A DNA stretch of 64,000 nucleotides from contig NZ_CP013118.1 in the NCBI RefSeq assembly GCF_001443605.1, positions 1,561,501-1,625,500 on the forward strand, read 5' to 3'. This document shows positions 17,009 to 24,008 of the stretch, piece by piece. Below the pieces are notes generated by a model. The model was not told the DNA's origin. It did no database searches and saw only the letters and a program-made list of their open reading frames with translations. The first letter of the stretch is position 1, and each line of letters starts with the position of its first letter. The DNA comes from Salinivirga cyanobacteriivorans. Its GTDB lineage: Bacteria > Bacteroidota > Bacteroidia > Bacteroidales > Salinivirgaceae. The position numbers and the translations under genes are program-made.

Positions 17009-18232
17009 CTATTCTTTTCCCGCAACATAATCAGCCAGGTAGGCATAGCGCGGGGTTAATTCTCCGTTTTTTAATATGGTGGCACGTTCAACGATCTTCT
17101 GTTTATCCTCATGCACAATAGCATCGAATACATTTTGCAACAAGGCCTCGCCAAAATCCTGTGATGCATCGCGTGGCAATTCACCGGGCAAATTATCTAC
17201 AGCCATTACGGTAATGTTATCAGCACTGCTGAAGGCCGGCTCCTCCTGCTCCAGGTTTGGATTGTACCCATAAAAAGGCTCTGCAATGGTTGAAGCCCTC
17301 AGGGTTGATGGAATAGGACCATTGATATCGCAACTGACATCGGCAATCACTGAAATCTGGAAATCTGGATCACGATAATCCGCTTTGGAGAGGAAATGTG
17401 GCGACTTTTCATCCCAGAAATGGCATGCAATGAAAATATCGGTAACTTTTGAAAAAGGTTTGAACGAGGACCTGTATTCGGTCGGATGTTGTATGAAATG
17501 GTTGAAATCAAAGGGCAGACCATCTTTATGCTCTACATAATCTTGCGGTCCAATCTGACACAAAACCGGTTCATCAAAATCTTTATTCAGAAAGTCTTCT
17601 TTTGAAACCTTTCGTATATTCAACTGATCCAACGTTTCTAGCGCTCCGGAAGCAACTCTCCCCTCGCCTGTTACCAGGATTTTCTTACTGCGCAGTTGTA
17701 CCTTGCGTAAACCGGCAAACATCTCATCCATATCGTGACATTGGTGCGCAGGTTTAAGGTGAAAACTATCGGTTCTGATACCTCTTGCGCGCAGGGCATT
17801 GTATGCACCAACGATGCCGGCCCATCGCCCAAAAGCAACCACACGTGCACCATCGGGTGTAGTGAGATATTCGTAATCGATCAGGGTAATTTTCTTACGC
17901 ATCATCTCCTTAAGCATTTCCCTGTTGTAGGCTTGCTTTTTGGCAACGTGTGCGAAAAATATATAAGTTTTGTCTGGCAAAAAAGTAGATTTGTCAACCT
18001 CTTTAACGCCCATCAATATATCACAATCGCTTAAATCTTCAGACAGGGGCAATTTCAGGTATTTGTATTCCTCATCTTTGTAGCATCTGATAGAACTTGG
18101 CTGAATTACAAAATCAACCTCTTTAAATTGTGCCTTTGCATCTAAAATTTGCGGAGGAGATAAAGGCACTCTACGGTCGGGCGGCGTCTTGGTTTCGCGC
18201 AGTATACCGATTCGTAAATTTCTCTTTCCCAT
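17009..18232 (-). CDS. Saccharopine dehydrogenase (LYS1)-like NAD(P) oxidoreductase, AlaDh/PNT family
   Basis: The N-terminus LRIGILRETKTPPDRRVPLS is the AlaDh/PNT_N signature. FFAHVAKKQAYNREMLKEMM and VVAFGRWAGIVGAYNALRA resemble the lysine-forming saccharopine dehydrogenase branch more than alanine dehydrogenase, and KKILVTGEGRVASGALETL is the dinucleotide-binding loop. It has 407 residues, as expected. In bacteria without a known lysine alpha-aminoadipate pathway the substrate of this branch is uncertain; alanine dehydrogenase-like activity is the alternative. The gene is solitary, with its own terminator. Confidence 0.8.
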   Translation of the reverse strand: MGKRNLRIGILRETKTPPDRRVPLSPPQILDAKAQFKEVDFVIQPSSIRCYKDEEYKYLKLPLSEDLSDCDILMGVKEVDKSTFLPDKTYIFFAHVAKKQAYNREMLKEMMRKKITLIDYEYLTTPDGARVVAFGRWAGIVGAYNALRARGIRTDSFHLKPAHQCHDMDEMFAGLRKVQLRSKKILVTGEGRVASGALETLDQLNIRKVSKEDFLNKDFDEPVLCQIGPQDYVEHKDGLPFDFNHFIQHPTEYRSSFKPFSKVTDIFIACHFWDEKSPHFLSKADYRDPDFQISVIADVSCDINGPIPSTLRASTIAEPFYGYNPNLEQEEPAFSSADNITVMAVDNLPGELPRDASQDFGEALLQNVFDAIVHEDKQKIVERATILKNGELTPRYAYLADYVAGKE

Positions 18233-18500
18233 AACTGTTTATTTTGGCTAAAGATATAAAAAAATTCACGGCTTAAAAACATTCCGTTAACACCTAATTA
18301 AAAAAGTTTTATAGCGAACAAGCCTCTTCCACACCTCCGGAATCGGGGAATATACTGAAAGTCAGAACAAAGCTATTGAGTACATCGAAAAATAGCATCA
18401 CCATGAAAAAAGGATACTTTTTTTAGTTAAAAAATTCGATTTTGGTTCACAATTTGTTTACAAAAAATTAATTGGAATATTTTTGGGGTTTAATGAATTT

Positions 18501-18531
18501 CGCCTGAATTTTAGGGTTCAGGCGATTTTTT
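18501..18531 (+). terminator. Terminator-like hairpin without an obvious upstream gene
   Basis: CGCCTGAA / TTCAGGCG forms a perfect 8-bp stem with an 8-base loop followed by ATTTTTTT. The nearest genes end or start far away or lie on the other strand, so the transcript it would stop is unknown. Confidence 0.6.
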
Positions 18532-18534
18532 TCG

Positions 18535-18542
18535 TAATTTTG
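18535..18542 (+). promoter_or_regulatory. Promoter -7 element for tmRNA
   Basis: TAATTTTG fits TAnnTTTG, 31 bases before the mature tmRNA 5' end, leaving a short 5' leader to be trimmed. Confidence 0.55.
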
Positions 18543-18573
18543 TGTTCCCTTAAAAGGGATTACGATCAATTCA

Positions 18574-18970
18574 GGGGCCGACATGGTTTTGACAGCAGGT
18601 TGAATTGGTACGTAAGCATGCCGGGTTTTGTATATTTCCCGTAAAAAGAATGTTCACACTTTTTTTAATTGGCAACAATAATTATGCGCTCGCAGCGTAA
18701 TCAGGCAAAGCCGGTTACTGCTTAATCCACGACTACAATAGGTCGGGACGAGTCACTCCCGGATGGTGTTTCCCGATACCGGTCCGATAAGGAGTGCCAG
18801 AAGTTTGGGATAGCTTTTACGGCGCCGCGACGTAGGAGCGAAATTCAGCGGATAAGGTCAGTTTGCGGGTGTCCATACCCTGATCTGACCCGACAATTAA
18901 GAATGGACTAAGCATGTAGAAAGCGTATGGGTTGCCTGTCTGGACGCGGGTTCGACTCCCGCCGGCTCCA
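18574..18970 (+). ncRNA. ssrA: Transfer-messenger RNA (tmRNA)
   Basis: tmRNA rescues stalled ribosomes and tags the nascent protein for proteolysis. The 5' end GGGGCCG pairs with CGGCTCC at the 3' end (18963-18969), with discriminator A at 18970; CCA is not encoded. The T-arm GCGGGTTCGACTCCCGC is clear. The tag reading frame runs 18671-18700: GGC AAC AAT AAT TAT GCG CTC GCA GCG TAA, giving (A)GNNNYALAA. The ALAA end is the ClpXP-type degron. The length of about 397 bases is normal. Repeat E1 begins two bases after the 3' end, so the tmRNA borders the accessory stretch. Confidence 0.95.
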
Positions 18971-18971
18971 C

Positions 18972-19036
18972 TGAATACAGTTCGAGTGTGAGTAGTGAGC
19001 AAGAATACTCCTTACTCAACTCTAACTCAAACTGTA
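18972..19036 (+). repeat. Imperfect hairpin repeat E1 directly behind tmRNA
   Basis: Bases 18976-19036 form a long imperfect hairpin: TACAGTTCGAGTGTGAGT on the left against ACTCTAACTCAAACTGTA on the right. The first 28 bases (18972-18999) recur at 19697-19724 with 26 of 28 identical. Confidence 0.7.
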
Positions 19037-19054
19037 ACACAAAAAGAGTAAAAA

Positions 19055-19116
19055 TACAGTTTGAGTGTGAATAGAAACAGGAGAAAGGAAACTCTTTACT
19101 CAATTTTTACTAAAAC
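19055..19116 (+). repeat. Degenerate hairpin repeat E2
   Basis: It begins TACAGTTTGAGTGTGA, nearly the E1 left arm, and includes AAGGAAACTCTTTACTCAA, a core shared with E3 and with the 148-bp repeats. The right arm is weakly complementary. It ends just before the four-helix-bundle ATG at 19122. Confidence 0.5.
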
Positions 19117-19121
19117 AGCTT

Positions 19122-19466
19122 ATGTTTGATTTCGAAAAGCTCTCTGTCTATCAAAAAGCCAAAAGGTATAATAAAAATGTTGCCGGCTTTTTGGCCAGCA
19201 CAAAAACTGACCGTACAACTAACGACCAACTTCGAAGAGCAGCTTTCAGTATAATGCTTAATATTGCAGAAGGTGCTGGCAGATTTACCAATGCAGATAA
19301 AAGAAACTTTTATGTAATTGCCCGTGGCTCAGCATTTGAATGTGTGGCCATTTTTGACTACCTTAAAGATTGCGATACAATAGAAGAAACTCAGTACACA
19401 GCATTCTATCATGAACTTGAAGAAATCTCTAAAATGCTCTTTGCACTCATTAAATCACTTAAGTAA
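19122..19466 (+). CDS. Four-helix-bundle protein (S23 / rRNA intervening-sequence protein family)
   Basis: The 114-residue protein has the family marks: FEKLSVYQKAKRYNKNVAGF at the N-terminus, DQLRRAAFSIMLNIAEGAGR in the middle (residues 36-55) and DKRNFYVIARGSAFECVAIF after it. Relatives are encoded in 23S rRNA intervening sequences, beside diversity-generating retroelements (Avd) or as solitary genes. Their role is nucleic-acid binding where known. Here it is solitary, with hairpin repeats E1/E2 upstream and E3 downstream and a GIY-YIG remnant 12 bases after its stop, an arrangement suggestive of a small mobile element. Confidence 0.88.
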   Translation: MFDFEKLSVYQKAKRYNKNVAGFLASTKTDRTTNDQLRRAAFSIMLNIAEGAGRFTNADKRNFYVIARGSAFECVAIFDYLKDCDTIEETQYTAFYHELEEISKMLFALIKSLK

Positions 19467-19477
19467 ATACAGTTTAA

Positions 19478-19699
19478 ATACGAGCACATAAAATAATTAA
19501 ACTCTACACCGGCTGTACCTCAAACCTTAAGAACAGACTAAAAGCCCATAATTTGGGTAAAGTTAAATCTACAAAAACAAGGCTTCCCACAAGTTTAATC
19601 AGTGCTACAGCCTTTACAGATAAATACAAAGCTTACAAATCCGAAAAGTACCTCAAATCGGGCTCTGGAAGAGCTTTTGTAAAACGCCATCTGATTTGA
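19478..19699 (+). pseudogene. GIY-YIG endonuclease remnant lacking its N-terminus
   Basis: The reading frame ending at the TGA 19697-19699 gives KLYTGCTSNLKNRLKAHNLG, then KVKSTKTRLPTSLISATAF and YKSEKYLKSGSGRAFVKRHL. These are the middle and end of solitary UvrC-like GIY-YIG proteins. The first beta strand with GIY/VYIL is missing and no start codon precedes it in frame; a stop lies just upstream (about 19476). The gene is therefore a 5'-truncated remnant. Its stop codon lies within repeat E3. Confidence 0.75.
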
Positions 19700-19764
19700 A
19701 TACAGTTCGAGCGTAAGTAGTGAGTAAAAGTAAGGAAACTCATTACGCACACTAAAACTGCAGT
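19697..19764 (+). repeat. Imperfect hairpin repeat E3
   Basis: Its left 28 bases match E1 at 26 positions. The left arm CAGTTCGAGCGTAAG and the right arm CATTACGCACACTAAAACTG can pair imperfectly around an AAGGAAACTC core. With E1 it brackets the four-helix-bundle gene and the GIY-YIG remnant as direct repeats 725 bases apart. Confidence 0.65.
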
Positions 19765-19778
19765 TCCATAAAACACCA

Positions 19779-21215
19779 TTATTTGATCCACAGAATAGAA
19801 TTATATGTGCCATGCTCATTGTTTTCATAAACCGGGTTTGCCGGATCTGGCATCCATTCTCCATCCACAATGAATTTATAAATAATTTTACCTTGCGGTA
19901 AATGCAAATCCAGTTCCCACTGGTTGTTGCGCCAAAGCATTTGATATCCATTTGGATTCCAGTCATTGAATGATCCTGTAACAATTACCTCTTTGGCATC
20001 TTCAAAATCAGCCAGCACAAAGGTATGATTCGGTTTATAGACCAGCAGTGAATTGGCAATTTCGCCACTATGCGCAACTTTAGGATTTTCAGGGTCGGGT
20101 ATCCATTCCCCGTCCACAATGAATTTGTATTCATAATTGCCGGGCCCCAGGTAATATTCTGCCTTCCATAGCGAATCATCCCTATTCATGCGAATATCAT
20201 TCGGGTTCCAATTATTAAAATTGCCAGCCAGGAAAACATTTTGAGCATCGGGATAACCTTTTAGCGTAAATTGATAACTTTCGCCAATATTGAGCACCGA
20301 ATTTCCGGTTCCATGTTCATTTTGTGATGTGTTGGGATTCGCCGGATCCAATATCCAATCACCATCTACAATAAATTTATAGGTATGGCGGCCATAATCC
20401 ACATAAGCATCAAGCTCCCAACCTTCTGATGTTTTATGCAAGGGTGCATCTTTGTCCTTCCAGCTATTAAAGCTGCCAGCCAGGTAAACATTTTCAGCCG
20501 ACTGGTAATTTTCTAACCTGAACGTATGGTTCGGAACGAATACAATGGAATTGAAATCACTGACACCGTCGGATTCTTTAAGCAAATTGTGCGGGTCAGG
20601 CATCCACCTTCCATCTACTATAAATTTGTAATAATATTTGCCCGGTTCGAGTTCAATTATTGTTTTCCATCCTTTTCCGTATTTCTCCAGCTGCAATTCA
20701 TGTGTTTGCCAGTTATTGAAAGAACCTGCAAGATAGACTTCACTTGCATCTTCATGACCGAATAAGGTAAACTCAACGTTACCACTCTTACTAAACGTTA
20801 CAGACTTCCGCCCAAATTGGTTGAACCCGAAAGGAACAGGGCCATTTACATAACCAGGCGTACCGCCTGTACGCTCATCATTAAAAATCATTTTCAAAAA
20901 TATTTCTCCCAGGGTGGGCTGACTTTGCAGCGGTTTTTGAAGAATCACATGATTACGGCCTTTTTTCCGTGCCTGCCACTTTTCGCCATCCACATCAAAT
21001 GACTTTTGACCGTTAAAGACGCCGGTAACCATCGAGCTATCAAGGTCGTATACTTCGATCAGCTGTTGCTGCAGCGCTGAATCCCAACGGAGGTCGATTT
21101 TAAATATCAGCTCACCATTCTTTACGGTCAGCACATCGGCAGGCAGGTTTTGAGCTTTGGTTTGCAATGCCCAAAAACTTAATAAAAGCAGTATGACTAT
21201 TTTAATTTTATCCAT
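19779..21215 (-). CDS. Exported protein with four tandem CBM48/AMPK-beta-like glycogen-binding domains
   Basis: A signal peptide (MDKIKIVILLLLSFWALQTK) is followed by about 120 residues of a domain I do not recognise. Four E-set domains of about 83 residues then follow, at roughly 145-228, 229-311, 312-394 and 395-478. Each repeats the same pattern: V(Y/F)LAGSFN(N/S)W at its start, then YKFIVDG(E/D/R)W(M/I)xDP. This is the CBM48/AMPK-beta glycogen-binding fold usually attached to branching enzymes or kinases. No catalytic domain or T9SS tail is present. The aspartyl protease gene ends 8 bases upstream, so the two form an operon. Carbohydrate binding is inferred from fold only; a scaffold or structural role is equally open. 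Confidence 0.82.
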   Translation of the reverse strand: MDKIKIVILLLLSFWALQTKAQNLPADVLTVKNGELIFKIDLRWDSALQQQLIEVYDLDSSMVTGVFNGQKSFDVDGEKWQARKKGRNHVILQKPLQSQPTLGEIFLKMIFNDERTGGTPGYVNGPVPFGFNQFGRKSVTFSKSGNVEFTLFGHEDASEVYLAGSFNNWQTHELQLEKYGKGWKTIIELEPGKYYYKFIVDGRWMPDPHNLLKESDGVSDFNSIVFVPNHTFRLENYQSAENVYLAGSFNSWKDKDAPLHKTSEGWELDAYVDYGRHTYKFIVDGDWILDPANPNTSQNEHGTGNSVLNIGESYQFTLKGYPDAQNVFLAGNFNNWNPNDIRMNRDDSLWKAEYYLGPGNYEYKFIVDGEWIPDPENPKVAHSGEIANSLLVYKPNHTFVLADFEDAKEVIVTGSFNDWNPNGYQMLWRNNQWELDLHLPQGKIIYKFIVDGEWMPDPANPVYENNEHGTYNSILWIK

Positions 21216-21223
21216 AAATCAAC

Positions 21224-22162
21224 TTAATTTAGGGCCATGCTCATGATGCCTTTTCGTGTGTTTATGCGCACAACACCCTGTTTAAAAAAATCAAAGCCCA
21301 ACATACCTTTAATAAAAATGTCATATGCTGCCCGCATTGAGGTCATATCGAGCAACACTACCTGCATGCGCGGGAACGCCTGGCCTGCAAGCGCAAAATC
21401 ATTCATAACGCCGTAAAGCACCTCAATACGCTCACTATTTGCACCCTGCAGTTTTCTACGGCTGGTAATGGAAATGGTTTTCATCACATTCCGATGATTA
21501 TTGAAATCCAACACATTATGTTCAGCTCCGGTATCAATGCAAAAACGTACATTTTTTCCGCCAACCGGTATTTTTGTTACAATCACATTATTGATAAAAT
21601 CAATCTCATGATGAACTGAATATTTGGTTTTATCGGGACAGGGAGCCATATAATTGCCTTTTTTGTCGATACGGTACATGCGCATTGATTTTTGGCTAAT
21701 ATCCAGAACAACCTCGTAATCGCGTATAAATGCGGTACCGATGAGTCCCAGTATTTTAATATTTCTTACATTTTCGATGTGGCCGAGGTTGAGCACATCT
21801 GCTTTCAGGTTCTCAAACACCAATCCGGCAAAAGAGAACTGATTGATGTGCTTCGTCCTTCTCTTCATGCGACTTCCGGTAATGCCCTGCCCCTGACCTT
21901 TTGCGGCAGGTTTTGATTCCCGGAAATAAGTTGCATTAAGCACCAGGCCAGGAGCACCTGTATCTAAAATAAAGGAACCGGTTTGTCCGTCTATTTTCCC
22001 ATCAATCAGTATGAGGTTACCGGCACGCTTTAGCGGAATAACGATGTTATTGGCCCCTGTTTTTTCTTCAACCATCGCACCCGGCAGGGCAGCCTCTTTG
22101 GCATCGAAGTGCCCCAATTGCGCCAAAACAGAAACCAGTATGATGATCAGGTAATGCGACAT
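21224..22162 (-). CDS. Exported two-lobed retropepsin-like aspartyl protease
   Basis: From the ATG at 22162 the 312-residue protein begins with a signal-like helix (MSHYLIIILVSVLAQLG). It has two catalytic-type motifs: FILDTGAPGLVLN (Asp near residue 67) and FCIDTGAEHNVLDF (Asp near 210). Each is followed by a flap-and-core region including GLIGTAFIRDYEVVLDI and GMLGFDFFKQGVVRIN. Two DTG lobes in one chain suggest an internally dimerised enzyme of the aspartyl protease/PDZ-like family of Bacteroidota. An upstream in-frame extension is rejected because it runs into the 148-bp repeat at 22202. It heads an operon with the four-CBM48 gene. Confidence 0.82.
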   Translation of the reverse strand: MSHYLIIILVSVLAQLGHFDAKEAALPGAMVEEKTGANNIVIPLKRAGNLILIDGKIDGQTGSFILDTGAPGLVLNATYFRESKPAAKGQGQGITGSRMKRRTKHINQFSFAGLVFENLKADVLNLGHIENVRNIKILGLIGTAFIRDYEVVLDISQKSMRMYRIDKKGNYMAPCPDKTKYSVHHEIDFINNVIVTKIPVGGKNVRFCIDTGAEHNVLDFNNHRNVMKTISITSRRKLQGANSERIEVLYGVMNDFALAGQAFPRMQVVLLDMTSMRAAYDIFIKGMLGFDFFKQGVVRINTRKGIMSMALN

Positions 22163-22201
22163 AATAATTAATACAAGCCTAAAAATAGCGATTTTGTTCT
22201 G

Positions 22202-22349
22202 TTTGCAGATGTAAAATCCCCTATTTTGATCAGATACCGGCAAGCTGTGGAATGATAACAGTGTATGAATAAGAAGCAAGCGCAAGGAAACTCCTCACTC
22301 AAACGCTCGCTCAATCTCATACTGGCCGGCATGGCTTCGCTCCGTGATG
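22202..22349 (+). repeat. 148-bp direct repeat, left copy
   Basis: It matches 24009-24156 over 148 bases without gaps and with about seven mismatches. It begins TTTGCAGATGTAAAATCCCC and ends CGCTCCGTGATG. It contains an imperfect inverted repeat starting CAGTGTATGAATAAG and ending CTCATACTG, around the core AAGGAAACTCCTCACTCAA that resembles the E2/E3 cores. It lies immediately upstream of the protease-CBM48 operon. Confidence 0.85.
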
Positions 22350-22409
22350 TTAGTAACAGGGAGTTTGAGGAGCAACAGGGAGGTGGAACTGCTAATCAGA
22401 TAAATATAA

Positions 22410-23414
22410 CTAAACTTGATTTAGCTCAAAACTATACTTGTAATCAATTAGTTTTTTTTCTTCTTTATTCTCTAACCATGCTTTTTCTTTATGGCTGATA
22501 TCAATCATTTCATCCGTTGTTGTTTTCTCAAATCGCATGGCTACTTCAGATAAGATACTCAACTCAAACTCCGAAAATAATTCCTTATTAAATTTCTTAT
22601 AGGCAGCCGGCTTAAATTGCTCCCCGGTTCCCCCATTTGTAAAGTTCGTAAAATGAATATCGACCTCTTCTTTATTGTCCAAATATTCGAAAATACTATT
22701 AAATTTATTTGGTACCGGCCCCATTGGGATAGCACGATACTGAATGCCGCTCATTGAAAATCCTGTTCTTTTATACATCAAAAAGTCAGTATAAAACAAC
22801 AATTTATTTAACTTCGTTTTCCACGGTGCCAGTTGCTCCGCAAAAAATACAACCATCCCGGCAAATTTGTTTAAATCGGGCTTCTTATAACCTGTAAAGG
22901 AGGTAGGTAAATAAGTACTAAAAAAATATCTTTCTAAATACTTTTCCTGCTTATTCTCCTTTCTTGCTTCCAATTGTTTTTTAATGTTTTTATGGATTTT
23001 CTGAATTGCATTCGTTTCTAATGTTGAACTTAAATCAACCAGCTTTTTAAACTCATGAGGATCATCCACCAGCTGAATCAACCGGGCATTGGATTGACTG
23101 GGGACCTCCCCACTTTCATATTGACGGTAACTATTGACACCGAAGCCCAATATTTCAGACATTTTGGTTGCTGATACTCCGTATTTATTACGAATGGCAA
23201 TAATTTGTTCAGGAAATGGTATGCGATATTTTACCCTGTATTGATTTACGAGTTGATTATAATTCAAAATGGCCAATGCATCATCCTCGAATTGCTCCCC
23301 GGTATCTTCACATTCGTATGCATGAAAAAGCACATCAAATGAATTTTTACGAAAACTCATTGTTCGCCATTCTTTCACAATTTTCATTTCCTTGCCGGTA
23401 AATGGACTTTTCAT
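22410..23414 (-). CDS. Antitoxin: degenerate YgiT/MqsA-like N-terminus, Xre HTH and Panacea (DUF4065/SocA) domain
   Basis: Residues about 1-70 follow the YgiT/MqsA layout, but the first zinc pair CPxCG is replaced by SPFTG and only one Cys of the second pair remains (YECEDTGEQ). An Xre-type helix-turn-helix follows (IRNKYGVSATKMSEILGFG, VNSYRQYESGEVPSQ), and from about 185 a Panacea/DUF4065 domain with KLNKLLFYTDFLMYKRTGFS, YRAIPMGPVP and WLENKEEKKLIDY. Panacea domains are established promiscuous antitoxin modules. The gene lies downstream of the toxin gene with a 133-base gap, toxin first as in mqsRA. The HTH should repress the shared promoter. Confidence 0.85.
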   Translation of the reverse strand: MKSPFTGKEMKIVKEWRTMSFRKNSFDVLFHAYECEDTGEQFEDDALAILNYNQLVNQYRVKYRIPFPEQIIAIRNKYGVSATKMSEILGFGVNSYRQYESGEVPSQSNARLIQLVDDPHEFKKLVDLSSTLETNAIQKIHKNIKKQLEARKENKQEKYLERYFFSTYLPTSFTGYKKPDLNKFAGMVVFFAEQLAPWKTKLNKLLFYTDFLMYKRTGFSMSGIQYRAIPMGPVPNKFNSIFEYLDNKEEVDIHFTNFTNGGTGEQFKPAAYKKFNKELFSEFELSILSEVAMRFEKTTTDEMIDISHKEKAWLENKEEKKLIDYKYSFELNQV

Positions 23415-23547
23415 ATAGTAATAATTTTGATTTTAATGGTCATATGGAGCTCGCCATGATGAATCAAATTTCCGTCACACAAGGCTTTCAGTTTTATTAT
23501 AATCATGCAGGTGCGTCAAAATATTTGTCATGGCTCGGTTCATTTCT

Positions 23548-23898
23548 TTACTTTTTAAATGGATAACTCATGGGATGTTCTGCAATATGGAAAGAGATAC
23601 ACACTGCCTGACTATTCTCTATACCCTTACTGACCTTAATGTAAATCTCCTGATGCTTCACGATTCTCCCAAAGACCCACATGGGCAAAATACCATGCAT
23701 CTTATCTTCAAGTGGTCCTTCGGAGTAATTTTCAAGTTTCAATGTTTTTATGATCTCTTTGCGCTGATTGGGTGATATTTCCAAATCATGCAAAGTTTGT
23801 TGATTCTTCCCCCTGTCATCTCGAAACAGGATGCAAAAAAAATCAATTTTGTAATTCAGATCGCTTAAGTATGTTTCGACTTGCTTTTTAGATACCAT
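23548..23898 (-). CDS. Candidate MqsR-like ribonuclease toxin (116 aa)
   Basis: The small protein has the RelE/MqsR-like pattern I know from Bacteroidota toxins: a helical N-terminus (FFCILFRDDRGKNQQTLHDL), then LKLENYSEGPLEDK, MWVFGRIVKHQEIYIKVS and the C-terminal AVCISFHIAEHPMSYPFKK. The WVFG-K-EVYIK-CISFH strands correspond to the MqsR beta sheet. Gene size, position directly upstream of an Xre/Panacea antitoxin and the operator in front support a toxin role. Mode of action (mRNA cleavage) is inferred from family. A RelE/HigB-type assignment is the alternative. Confidence 0.72.
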   Translation of the reverse strand: MVSKKQVETYLSDLNYKIDFFCILFRDDRGKNQQTLHDLEISPNQRKEIIKTLKLENYSEGPLEDKMHGILPMWVFGRIVKHQEIYIKVSKGIENSQAVCISFHIAEHPMSYPFKK

Positions 23899-23912
23899 AG
23901 ATTATACAATCG

Positions 23913-23977
23913 TTGTAAAAATACAACAATAATTTTAATTATACAACTTTAAAGTTTTAATTTTTGTATTTTTACAA
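23913..23977. promoter_or_regulatory. Inverted-repeat operator/promoter region of the toxin-antitoxin operon
   Basis: TTGTAAAAATACAA (23913-23926) and its exact reverse complement TTGTATTTTTACAA (23964-23977) stand 37 bases apart, 15 bases upstream of the toxin ATG. Each half is itself partly palindromic (TTGTA/TACAA), and TATACAAC at 23940-23947 adds a further half site. Two dimer sites of an autoregulating antitoxin are the simplest reading. Confidence 0.65.
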
Positions 23978-24008
23978 GAAAAGCCAACCTTAAGGTGATT
24001 ATATTTTA

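Larger units (their letters stand above)
18233..18573. other. Gene-free region between the dehydrogenase gene and tmRNA
   Basis: No supportable ORF is seen in these 341 bases. On the plus strand a candidate promoter has TTTG at 18453-18456 and TATTTTTG at 18478-18485. It is followed almost at once by a terminator-like hairpin (18501-18531) and then the tmRNA promoter element TAATTTTG at 18535-18542. Confidence 0.6.

Noticed and set aside
18817-19103. Minus-strand ORFs across the tmRNA gene
   Set aside because: They are antisense to a clearly identified structured RNA and match no protein pattern.
18950-19724. A classical integrase-made island with tmRNA attL/attR
   Set aside because: The direct repeat begins only after the tmRNA 3' end, the tmRNA end itself is not duplicated downstream, and no tyrosine recombinase gene is present.
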